Below, piece by piece: positions 57,712 through 64,000 of a DNA stretch of 64,000 nt. A program made the position numbers and the translations under genes. Source of the DNA: Anaerocolumna sp. (lineage in GTDB: Bacteria; Bacillota; Clostridia; Lachnospirales; Lachnospiraceae); contig JAQSXJ010000022.1 in assembly GCA_029256725.1 (NCBI GenBank), positions 1-64,000 on the forward strand, read 5' to 3'. The notes below the pieces were generated by a model. That model made no database searches and was not told the DNA's origin. It was given only the letters and a program-made list of their open reading frames with translations. Each line of letters starts with the position of its first letter. Position 1 is the first letter of the stretch.

Positions 57712-58161
57712 ATGAACATAAGTAGTAGGTTTTCTGTTGCAGTCCACATGTTATCCGTATTGCATATTGGCAAAGATTTAGTTTGTACTTCAGAAATTAT
57801 CGCTAGCAGTGTAAACACAAATCCTGTAGTTATTCGGAGAGTTACAGGAATGTTAAAAAAAGCTGGATTAGTTCGTGTTAATGCAGGTAGTGGTGGAGCT
57901 ACTCTTTTGAAGCCGGTTGAAAATATAACTTTATTAGATGTATATAAAGCGGTTGAGGTTGTTAAAGAAGGGCAACTATTTAAGATACATGAAGATTCCG
58001 ATCCCAACTGTACTGTAGGATCAAAAATTCATTTTGTTCTTGAGGGAGTTTTACATCGTACAGAGACAGCTATGGAGATGGAACTCAAGAATGTTACAAT
58101 AGCAGATATAGTTGAAGATATATTAAAATTAAATAGAGACTGCAAACAAAAAAACATCTAG
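57712..58161 (+). CDS. Rrf2-family transcriptional regulator (YwnA-like)
   Basis: 149 residues with GGAGG upstream. MNISSRFSVAVHMLSVL and TSEIIASSVNTNPVVIRRV form the winged HTH typical of Rrf2, and the wing region reads GLVRVNAGSGGATL. Only one Cys (C103, DPNCTVG) is present instead of the three needed for an iron-sulfur cluster as in IscR/NsrR, placing it with the YwnA group. It is probably autoregulated through the TGTAAC palindrome over its own -10. Confidence 0.92.
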   Translation: MNISSRFSVAVHMLSVLHIGKDLVCTSEIIASSVNTNPVVIRRVTGMLKKAGLVRVNAGSGGATLLKPVENITLLDVYKAVEVVKEGQLFKIHEDSDPNCTVGSKIHFVLEGVLHRTETAMEMELKNVTIADIVEDILKLNRDCKQKNI

Positions 58162-58183
58162 GGCTACAGATGTTTTTTTTTGT
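58152..58183 (+). terminator. rrf2 terminator
   Basis: AAACATCT-N8-AGATGTTT followed by a run of T; the stem begins inside the last codons. Confidence 0.8.
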
Positions 58184-58439
58184 TTATAATTTCAATAACG
58201 AGCAGACTATTAATTCTCTTAGTTATTTTATTGAAGTTTTTATAATTCATGCTATATAGTTTCATATTTTACTGTTTCTGATAGTGGTTTTCTATTTATA
58301 CGGAGTTTTATCAGCTGAATATCCTATAGCCAATACACAAGGACTCAAGGGATTAAAACAAGTAACCTCATATCTGATAATATGAGGTTATTTGCAACGA
58401 AATATATGAACATTGAGAAAAAACAACATTTGATTATAT

Positions 58440-58811
58440 TTATTTTGCGTGTAGGCAAAACGGGTGACCCTCGGGGTCAAACATAGTAACAAGGTAACTC
58501 CCACCAAACTGGCTTTCTGCTTTACAAGCTCCTAATGCTTCTGCTTGTAATACAGCAGTTGGCAAGTCATCTACTTGAAAACCAAAATGCATTTGTTTTT
58601 GCTGTTTGCCTATCTCCTCAGGCCAAACAGGTTTAACATATTCAAAATCTGTTTCCAAAAACACTAACTCAAGACCTGATTGGCTGCGTAAAGCCGGGAG
58701 ATCATACATGATAAAAGATTCCCAACCGAGAAGTTCAGCATAAAAATTACGGAGTTTAACTGCGTCTTTGCAGTCGATAGCAATATTGTCTACGCAAATC
58801 CCTTTTATCAT
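58440..58811 (-). CDS. VOC-family (glyoxalase/bleomycin-resistance-like) protein
   Basis: 123 residues with AAGGAGG upstream. Two beta-alpha-beta-beta-beta modules: DNIAIDCKDAVKLRNFYAEL and MHFGFQVDDLPTAVLQAEAL, ending MFDPEGHPFCL. Typical metal ligands of VOC dioxygenases or glyoxalases are partly kept (E in the C-terminal FDPEGHPF). Substrate unknown; a TGTAAC-GTTACA operator 70 bases upstream puts it in the presumed Rrf2 regulon. Confidence 0.88.
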   Translation of the reverse strand: MIKGICVDNIAIDCKDAVKLRNFYAELLGWESFIMYDLPALRSQSGLELVFLETDFEYVKPVWPEEIGKQQKQMHFGFQVDDLPTAVLQAEALGACKAESQFGGSYLVTMFDPEGHPFCLHAK

Positions 58812-58878
58812 TTATAAAACCTCCTTATAATAATTTCCTGAACCTATAATACCTATTTTCATAATGTTAGTCTCCTTC

Positions 58879-58897
58879 TGTAACAATTGTAGTTACA
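58879..58897 (-). promoter_or_regulatory. TGTAAC-N7-GTTACA operator upstream of VOC gene
   Basis: Perfect 6-base half-sites with a 7-base spacer (AATTGTA; on the minus strand TACAATT, containing a -10-like TACAAT). No good -35 is seen upstream, so this promoter is weaker or decayed. Confidence 0.65.
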
Positions 58898-59008
58898 ACT
58901 AATTTTATTATTATTTACAATAATTCTATTGTTATTCGCCCATTCATTCACACAATCTATGGACATTCCAGCTAGACCTATAAAAGACTAAAGATTTAAT
59001 TTATTTAT

Positions 59009-59128
59009 ACTAGGGCGTGTCTGAAAACTCATTGCACCGTTCTGAATGCTCCACTTTGCGTTATTCTGCGTTGCAATTTAAGGAACGTAACACCACTACG
59101 TCCCCAAAGTTTTCAGACACACCCTAGT
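59009..59128. mobile_element. Short inverted-repeat (MITE-like) element, 120 bp
   Basis: Ends ACTAGGGCGTGTCTGAAAACT and AGTTTTCAGACACACCCTAGT-like arms form near-perfect terminal inverted repeats of about 20 bases with no ORF inside. A shorter relative sits at 12617. No clear target-site duplication. Confidence 0.7.
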
Positions 59129-59149
59129 TTAATCAAATAATGTTTTCAT
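59129..59149 (-). pseudogene. Gene start cut off by the inverted-repeat element
   Basis: On the minus strand a strong promoter and operator (59199-59235) and GGAGGAG lead to an ATG (59149) and only six codons, MKTLFD, before the frame hits TAA at the element boundary. The MKTLFD start is like that of Old Yellow Enzyme-type NADH:flavin oxidoreductases, but six residues cannot prove it. Confidence 0.5.
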
Positions 59150-59198
59150 TTACTTCTCCTCCACAGCTAACTTTATTTTTATAATTTAATTCTCCCTG

Positions 59199-59235
59199 TT
59201 GTAACCATTATAGTTACAACAAATTTATTTGTCAA
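59199..59235 (-). promoter_or_regulatory. Promoter with perfect operator over the -10
   Basis: Minus strand TTGACA (59230-59235), 17 bases, TATAAT (59207-59212); the palindrome TTGTAAC-N7-GTTACAA (59199-59219) encloses the -10. The preceding 17 bases match those before the rrf2 -35. Confidence 0.8.
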
Positions 59236-59340
59236 TAGCTTTTATTATTTGAGGTAAGTCCCTTTTACACCTACGTGTAATATGTGTTGTTTTGGGTGCC
59301 ACCCACATCACAAGTCACATTATAATAGCTGAGCCCATAA

Positions 59341-59374
59341 AAAAGGTGTGGCAAGAAATCTTACCACACCTTTT
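59341..59374. terminator. Terminator of reverse rubrerythrin
   Basis: AAAAGGTGTGG / CCACACCTTTT, perfect 11-base stem, 11 bases past the stop. Confidence 0.85.
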
Positions 59375-59384
59375 GCTTTTCGTA

Positions 59385-59930
59385 TTATTTTCCAAAATAT
59401 CTGTTCAAAAGACCTTGGAAAGCTTTTCCGTGTCTTGCTTCATCTCTTGCCATTTCATGAACGGTGTCATGGATAGCATCAAGGTTAGCAGCCTTTGCAC
59501 GTTTTGCAAGGTCTGTCTTACCAGCAGTAGCGCCGTTCTCAGCATCTACTCTAAGCTCAAGATTCTTCTTTGTGCTGGGAGTAATTACTTCACCTAAAAG
59601 CTCAGCAAATTTTGCAGCATGTTCAGCTTCTTCAAAAGCAGCCTTCTCATAGTATAAACCAATCTCAGGATATCCTTCTCTATGTGCTACTCTGGCCATT
59701 GCTAAGTACATACCTACTTCAGTACATTCACCTGTGAAGTTAGCTCTTAAATCTTTTAAGATATCTTCGCTTACACCCTGTGCAACGCCAACAACGTGCT
59801 CAGCAGCCCATGTCATATCTCCACTCTGCTCTGTAAATTTAGCAGAAGGTGCCTTACATACTGGACATTGCTCCGGTGCAGAATCTCCTTCATGAACATA
59901 ACCACAAACCTGACAGACAAATTTCTTCAT
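59385..59930 (-). CDS. Reverse rubrerythrin (rubredoxin-ferritin-like peroxidase)
   Basis: 181 residues with AAAGGAG upstream. The rubredoxin iron site is N-terminal (CQVCGY...CPVC, residues 6-24), the reverse of the classical order, followed by a ferritin-like diiron helix bundle ([40 protein letters not shown]). In clostridia such proteins reduce hydrogen peroxide with electrons from NADH via rubredoxin and are among the strongest PerR-controlled genes. It lies next to a Fur/PerR gene. Confidence 0.95.
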   Translation of the reverse strand: MKKFVCQVCGYVHEGDSAPEQCPVCKAPSAKFTEQSGDMTWAAEHVVGVAQGVSEDILKDLRANFTGECTEVGMYLAMARVAHREGYPEIGLYYEKAAFEEAEHAAKFAELLGEVITPSTKKNLELRVDAENGATAGKTDLAKRAKAANLDAIHDTVHEMARDEARHGKAFQGLLNRYFGK

Positions 59931-59976
59931 TGTATTAATCTCCTTTAATGTTTAAATTATAGTAATAATTACTGTT

Positions 59977-60008
59977 ATTATATTATTATAATATTCTTTA
60001 GAAGTCAA
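59977..60008 (-). promoter_or_regulatory. Promoter and PerR-box-like site of reverse rubrerythrin
   Basis: Minus strand TTGACT (60003-60008), 17 bases, TAATAT (59980-59985). TTATAATAATATAAT (59977-59991) overlaps the -10 and resembles the PerR box TTATAATNATTATAA. Confidence 0.6.
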
Positions 60009-60443
60009 CCCTTTTTTATAAAAAATTCTCATTATTTTTAGTATATCATGGAATTAATATAAGGTTGTATATTACTAATCTTATTGTAATATCTGGATAT
60101 TTACAATAGAAAGAATGAATTATTTTCCACAATTTGATTTTATTTAAGAGATTCGATTCTTTCATTCTAGGATTCTCTTTGAAAGATTTTATACTTATGT
60201 TTAATAAGGTGAGAAATTAAAGAACAACCGATTTCCTGATTATTCTAGTAGACATGGAAAGCCTTACTAGAATAAGATATTTGAAGTTTTAATGGTCACT
60301 CTAAACTATATCTAAACTATTTCTTCGGAAAGCTTTGGATATGCATAGTATCAGGTAGTTGAAATGTACTCCATGATTAAAGTAGAAAGCCGATTCCGAC
60401 CAGGGATTCTATATAAAAATCATAGTATTCCAGCAAATAAAAA
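60009..60443. other. AT-rich gene-free stretch
   Basis: No credible ORF, repeat or RNA gene seen between the rubrerythrin promoter and the Fur terminator. Confidence 0.5.
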
Positions 60444-60473
60444 AGCCCCGTTATCCTCATCGGATACGGAGCT
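60444..60473 (-). terminator. Terminator of the Fur-family gene
   Basis: Minus strand AGCTCCGTATCC-GATGA-GGATAACGGGGCT followed by TTTTTTATTTG. Confidence 0.85.
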
Positions 60474-60488
60474 AAGGTTATCACAAGC

Positions 60489-60779
60489 TTAATGTTTATT
60501 TTCTGAACATTTTTTGCAAAGTCCATAGAAATAAGTACTGCTGGCTTCAATTGTTCCTGCGAAGTTCTCATCAGCAGAATGAAGAAATTGCTCAACTGCC
60601 TCTTTCGGCATGGATATATCCTCAATTGCGGAACAGTTCCTACAGATAAAATGATAATGGGGTAAGACATTGCCATCAAAGTGATCACTTCCATTACCAT
60701 AGGATACCTTAATGATAGATGTAGTAGACAAATAGTCTTTTATAGATTCTCTTTGTCGGCTAAACTTTGTAGTTGTCAT
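60489..60779 (-). CDS. Fur/PerR-family protein lacking the DNA-binding region
   Basis: 96 residues with GGAGGTG upstream; intact members have about 140-150. The start (TKFSRQRESIKDYLST) is Fur helix 1, and from residue 22 the dimerisation/metal domain continues (IIKVSYGNGSDHFDGN, PHYHFICRNC, CKKC). The winged-helix with the recognition helix and the PerR metal ligand His37 are missing, about 45-50 residues, with no frameshift. Both structural zinc CxxC pairs (46/49 and 88/91) remain. It could still fold as a dimer but should not read DNA. The promoter, SD and terminator are intact. Confidence 0.85.
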   Translation of the reverse strand: MTTTKFSRQRESIKDYLSTTSIIKVSYGNGSDHFDGNVLPHYHFICRNCSAIEDISMPKEAVEQFLHSADENFAGTIEASSTYFYGLCKKCSENKH

Positions 60780-60792
60780 AGCTCACCTCCAA

Positions 60793-60839
60793 TAACAATA
60801 ATTATTATCAATATTACCACAGGTGAGCTAAAATGTCAA
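60793..60839 (-). promoter_or_regulatory. Fur-family gene promoter with Fur/PerR-box-like site
   Basis: Minus strand TTGACA (60834-60839), 17 bases, TAATAT (60811-60816), then TGATAATAATTATTGTTA (60793-60810), a Fur/PerR-box-like inverted repeat over the start site. An AGGTGAGC/GCTCACCT dyad also brackets the promoter. Confidence 0.65.
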
Positions 60840-60842
60840 TAT

Positions 60843-61514
60843 TTAAAAATTACCGCCGGCTATGAACTTATACATCAGTATAAAATGGCATACTGTACCG
60901 CCGATGCAGAATAAATGGAAGATTTCGTGGGAGCCGAAATTCTTATGACGGCTGTTAAAGATTGGAAGCTTCAGTGCATAGATAACACCGCCTACCGTAT
61001 AAATTATTCCGCCTGCCAGCAGCCAGTTAAAGCCTTCTCTTGGCAGCGTGTTTAAAATAGGTGCAAATGCAAGTACACAGGTCCAGCCCATAGCGATGTA
61101 GATAACGGAGGATACCCATTTAGGGCAATACACCCATAAAGCTTTTAATAAAATTCCAAGGATAGCCATTCCCCATATCAGAATAAGGAGAGCAGTTCCA
61201 ACTTTACCTTTCAGTGGAACAAGGCAGATTGGTGTATAAGTACCAGCTATTAATATAAAGATCATCATGTGATCAAATTTTTTCAGGGCTCTATTAACCT
61301 TGTCAGATAAATCAAAGGTATGATATACTGTGCTTGCGGTATAGAGAAGTATCATGCTCAAGGCAAATATACCAAGCGCAATGACTCCTGTTTTATCAGG
61401 GGCTTTAGAAGCTTTGATGAGTAAAGGAAATGCTGCAAAGGCAGCCATAAGCATGCCAATAAAATGGGTAATTGCACTTCCAGGATCTTTGGGATGTTTG
61501 ATAAAGTGAGCCAT
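60843..61514 (-). CDS. Hemolysin III-family (PAQR-like) membrane protein
   Basis: 223 residues from ATG 61514 with AAAGGA nine bases upstream. Seven membrane helices; TASTVYHTFDLSDKVNRAL, HMMIFILIAGTYTP and GSHEIFHLFCIGGTVCHF carry the conserved His and Asp/Ser of the PAQR fold that form a zinc site. The family name comes from a Bacillus haemolysin, but most members are integral-membrane hydrolase-like proteins of unclear role. Its stop lies 4 bases before the Fur promoter -35. Confidence 0.92.
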   Translation of the reverse strand: MAHFIKHPKDPGSAITHFIGMLMAAFAAFPLLIKASKAPDKTGVIALGIFALSMILLYTASTVYHTFDLSDKVNRALKKFDHMMIFILIAGTYTPICLVPLKGKVGTALLILIWGMAILGILLKALWVYCPKWVSSVIYIAMGWTCVLAFAPILNTLPREGFNWLLAGGIIYTVGGVIYALKLPIFNSRHKNFGSHEIFHLFCIGGTVCHFILMYKFIAGGNF

Positions 61515-61554
61515 AATAATCATTCCTTTCATAAAACGTTATTGATAGACGCGC

Positions 61555-61577
61555 CATGTAGTTTTTAATACTACATG
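61555..61577 (-). promoter_or_regulatory. Inverted repeat upstream of hemolysin III gene
   Basis: CATGTAGT-N7-ACTACATG, perfect 8-base half-sites, lies 40 bases upstream of the ATG; a related ACTACGTG word is at about 61600. Likely an operator of an unidentified regulator. Confidence 0.6.
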
Positions 61578-61698
61578 TAATGTATGAATATACTATATCA
61601 CGTAGTGCGAAAAAATCAAGGGGTTTTTTAAAATATTTTTATTTTTTTTATTTAGGGTGTAGAAAGTTAAGATTCACCCAGGAAAGGCTGGAACATAA

Positions 61699-61899
61699 AT
61701 GGATATTAAAGTAGGAGATGTAGTGAAATTAAAAAAACAGCACCCATGTGGTAGTTCTCTTTGGGAGGTACTTCGAATTGGCATGGATTTCCGACTAAAA
61801 TGCCAGGGCTGCGGTCATCAAATCATGATACCGAGAAAACAGGTGGAAAAGAGCTTACGGCAATTAATCAGAAAAGAGGAAAACCAAGAGAATTTATAA
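61699..61899 (+). CDS. DUF951 zinc-finger-like protein (YyzM)
   Basis: 66 residues. MDIKVGDVVKLKKQHPCGSS, WEVLRIGMDFRLKCQGCGHQ, IMIPRKQVEKSLR match DUF951, a small conserved Firmicutes protein with a C...CxxC metal site and unknown function, usually near mechanosensitive channel or chromosome-partition genes. Here it stands alone. GGAAAGG lies upstream. Confidence 0.92.
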   Translation: MDIKVGDVVKLKKQHPCGSSLWEVLRIGMDFRLKCQGCGHQIMIPRKQVEKSLRQLIRKEENQENL

Positions 61900-62197
61900 C
61901 ATGGGAATGCATTTTTGGTAGAAGATACACCATTTCGATTAAATACATTTTGTGTTATAATATCCAGAGTAATGCTTCGTTATACAGAAGACCTGAATGA
62001 TCATTGTTAAACCTTGCGCTGATATAAGTTCAATAGAAATGACAGTTCACCCGGGATCCAATGTTGTAAGAGAGCAGCTATAAAAAGCAAGCCGTACCAT
62101 GAACTTGCTTTATGCAAATAACTATTCATATTGGGTTCAACAGATCCAAAACACGGGTGTTTACAAAGAATTATATGAAAGTCAGCGAGGAGTAGAC

Positions 62198-63571
62198 ATG
62201 TCAAATTCAAATGTACGTAACATGACAGAGGGAAAAGAGTTCTCTCTGCTTATCAGGTTTGCCTTTCCTATGCTAATAGGAAACATATTTCAACAGTTTT
62301 ATAATCTGATAGATTCTATTATTGTAGGTCATTTTGTTGGGTCCGATGCTTTAGCAGCAGTTGGTACCTCAGCATCCCTGCATTTTTTATTCTTTTCACT
62401 ATGTATTGGTATGTCAACTGGTATCGCTATTTTGATTTCCCAGTACTTTGGTGCCAATCAGGAAAAGGAAGTTAAGAAAACCATTGCTAATGCGATTTAC
62501 ATTATAATGACTGCCGGTGTTCTTATGAGCGGTATAAGTGTAATTTTTGCAAGGCAGATTCTGGTATTATTAAATACAGATCCTAAAATTCTTGATGATT
62601 CGGTAGCTTTCATGCAGATTATGTGCGGAGGTATTATTGCGGTAGCGGCATACAATGGAATAGCAGCTATATTAAGAGCCCTTGGTGATGCCAAGACCCC
62701 TCTGATATTTTTGATTATCTCCTGTTTGCTTAATGTGGCACTGGATCTGCTATTTGTCTGCGTATTCCATTGGGGTGTAAGGGGAGCCGGTGTGGCAACG
62801 GTAATTTCTCAGTTTATTGCCGCGGTCAGCTGTGGTATTTATGCTGTCATAAAGAATCCCTACTTCCGTATTAAAAGGCAAGATATGAAATTCGATAAAT
62901 TTATTATGAAGAAGAGTATTTTAATAGGACTGCCGGTAGCAGCACAAACTGCTCTGATTGCAGTTTCCTGTGTTATCTTACAGGGAGTTGTCAATTCTTT
63001 TGGAAAAGATGTCACTGCAGCATTTACAGCAGCCGGACGTGTAGAGCAGTTGGTACAGCAGCCGTTTAATTCCTTGGGTGCAGCTGTTTCAACCTTTGCG
63101 GGTCAGAATATCGGTGCAAGAAAACTGGACAGAGTACGAAAGGGCTTTAACAAGAGTATAATAATGGTTGCCGTATTCAGTTTGTTTATGCTTGTACTGA
63201 TTCAGCTTACAAGCAGGCCTATTATGCAGCTCTTTGTTGATAATGCTGAGGTTATTCGTATAGGCAGTAAGGCTTTAAAAATTACAAGCCTATTCTACTT
63301 CCCTCTTGGTATGATCTATGTTGCCAGAGGCACCTTAAATGGAGCTGGTGATGCGGCTTATGCCATGTTAGTGGGTCTGGTGGAGGTAATCGGAAGAGTA
63401 GGTTTTGCGGCTATCTTAGTTACAATTCCTTTTATCGGTATATGGGGAATCTGGTATACTTCCGGGTTAACCTGGTTTATTACTGGTCTGTTCAGTGTTA
63501 TTCGTTATAAACAAGGGAAATGGAAGAGGATGTCACTTATTGATAAGAAAATAACTGTTATGGAAACATAA
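62198..63571 (+). CDS. MATE-family multidrug efflux transporter
   Basis: 457 residues from ATG 62198 (GAGGAG upstream); an open frame to 62099 lacks a ribosome site. Twelve helices in two halves; PMLIGNIFQQFYNLIDSIIV and PFNSLGAAVSTFAGQNIGA are the MATE repeats that form the cation-drug antiport core. It exports toxic cations using Na+ or H+. A 25-bp tandem duplication covers the stop codon. Confidence 0.93.
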   Translation: MSNSNVRNMTEGKEFSLLIRFAFPMLIGNIFQQFYNLIDSIIVGHFVGSDALAAVGTSASLHFLFFSLCIGMSTGIAILISQYFGANQEKEVKKTIANAIYIIMTAGVLMSGISVIFARQILVLLNTDPKILDDSVAFMQIMCGGIIAVAAYNGIAAILRALGDAKTPLIFLIISCLLNVALDLLFVCVFHWGVRGAGVATVISQFIAAVSCGIYAVIKNPYFRIKRQDMKFDKFIMKKSILIGLPVAAQTALIAVSCVILQGVVNSFGKDVTAAFTAAGRVEQLVQQPFNSLGAAVSTFAGQNIGARKLDRVRKGFNKSIIMVAVFSLFMLVLIQLTSRPIMQLFVDNAEVIRIGSKALKITSLFYFPLGMIYVARGTLNGAGDAAYAMLVGLVEVIGRVGFAAILVTIPFIGIWGIWYTSGLTWFITGLFSVIRYKQGKWKRMSLIDKKITVMET

Positions 63572-63600
63572 TAAAATAACTGTTATGGAAACGTAATAAA
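63551..63600 (+). repeat. 25-bp tandem duplication across the MATE stop codon
   Basis: ATAACTGTTATGGAAAC(A/G)TAATAAA occurs at 63551-63575 and 63576-63600; a third copy begins at 63601. Confidence 0.85.
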
Positions 63601-63603
63601 ATA

Positions 63604-63679
63604 ACTGCCGGATTGATAAGGGGTTGGAACAAACGTTCCGGGAACGAAAGTTCCAGCCTTGGCTTATCAATCCGGCAGT
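63604..63679 (+). terminator. Terminator of the MATE gene
   Basis: ACTGCCGGATTGATAAG pairs with CTTATCAATCCGGCAGT over a loop that itself folds (TGGAAC/GTTCCA); TTTT follows. Confidence 0.85.
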
Positions 63680-63782
63680 TTTGACTTGTGAGCAGGAGGT
63701 TTCTGGTGTTTATACGATGATACTTATTATATAATAATTGCATCAAAAGGAATCTTTAAAGAAGTTTATCTGTAACAAATTT

Positions 63783-63814
63783 AGGGGCACAAGTGTGATA
63801 TAACTTGTGCCCCT
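63783..63814. terminator. Terminator between MATE and ROK genes
   Basis: AGGGGCACAAGT / ACTTGTGCCCCT, perfect 12-base stem with T-rich right flank and A/T-rich left flank. Confidence 0.85.
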
Positions 63815-63881
63815 ACTGTTTTTAATTAATTAAGAGAAGTCTGCTTCTGCAGAATTTGAGTTCTTTTACTAATTTAAAATT

Positions 63882-64000
63882 TTACTCAAGTTCCAATAAT
63901 GCCAGTTTAATACATCCCATAATACCCTGGTCATCATTTAAAGCTGCTGGAACAATGTAGTTGTCCATATCATCTAAAAGAGCAGTTTTCACATAACCGT
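63882..64000 (-). CDS. C-terminal end of a ROK-family sugar kinase/regulator (partial)
   Basis: The last 39 residues, ending LALLELE at TAA 63882, include NYIVPAALNDDQGIMGCIKL, the conserved C-terminal segment of ROK proteins (glucokinase, fructokinase or NagC/XylR regulators). The sugar-binding and zinc motifs lie outside the window. Confidence 0.8.
   Translation of the reverse strand, partial: GYVKTALLDDMDNYIVPAALNDDQGIMGCIKLALLELE

Overview
The window looks like chromosomal DNA of a low-GC, anaerobic, Gram-positive bacterium of the Clostridia, most likely a Lachnospiraceae-type glycan and peptide fermenter (inference). Supporting signs are strong AGGAGG-type ribosome sites, sigma-A promoters (TTGACA-17-TATAAT), lipobox lipoproteins, an oligopeptide ABC importer with PucR control, reverse rubrerythrin, PerR/Fur, Rrf2 and HxlR regulators, DUF951, a mannan-type GH130/epimerase pair and tandem Csp-like S8 proteases. 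There are no rRNA genes, phage genes, transposase genes or CRISPR arrays; one tRNA-Gly(CCC) is present.

Layout. 0-5.6 kb: end of an Fpg/Nei glycosylase, a lipoprotein, an SDR, a methyltransferase-TPR protein and a PAS-GGDEF-LuxR regulator. 5.9-7.6 kb: a chemoreceptor. 7.8-10 kb: a scrap zone with an orphan GyrB-type ATPase domain, a DUF58 fragment, a frameshifted discoidin-FN3 surface protein and a broken small ORF, ending at the tRNA. 10.3-18.3 kb: an ECF S component, MFS transporter, Ogt, two HAD phosphatases, ExoIII, a cyclase and an M42 peptidase. 18.3-22.1 kb: two paralogous S8 proteases and a YitT remnant. 22.1-36.7 kb: a divergent PucR regulator and a ten-gene peptide operon (binding protein, two permeases, two ATPases, TldD, TldE, PepV-like dipeptidase, PatB-like PLP enzyme, ornithine-cyclodeaminase-family enzyme). 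36.7-46.8 kb: an HxlR regulator lacking its recognition helix, a Cys-rich protein, azoreductase, then an eroded glycan block (truncated AraC, three-piece GH38 mannosidase, Kup, 5'-truncated sugar kinase, DUF4091 with a lost centre). 47.3-57.3 kb: ClpB, a DHH phosphoesterase, a DEAD-box helicase, a secreted protein, and a two-gene beta-mannoside module (2-epimerase plus GH130 phosphorylase). 57.6-64 kb: Rrf2 with three copies of a probable operator, a VOC protein, a short inverted-repeat element, reverse rubrerythrin, a PerR/Fur protein lacking its DNA-binding region, hemolysin III, DUF951, MATE and the end of a ROK kinase.

How the parts work together. The 23.9-36.7 kb operon can be read as one pathway: import peptides, cut them with TldD/E and a dipeptidase, then process released amino acids with a PLP lyase/aminotransferase and an OCD/ketimine-reductase-like enzyme; PucR on the opposite strand and a terminator-like hairpin in the leader are likely controls. 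The epimerase and GH130 enzymes convert beta-mannobiose to mannosyl-glucose and then mannose-1-phosphate plus glucose. A second theme is small-scale deletion: at least ten genes are truncated, frameshifted or internally deleted, and two regulators (HxlR and Fur/PerR) have lost the DNA-reading segment in frame while the rest of the reading frame is intact. The PerR-box-like promoter of reverse rubrerythrin lies next to that damaged regulator, so oxidative-stress genes may be constitutively expressed. All functional assignments come from reading motifs by eye; no database search was run.
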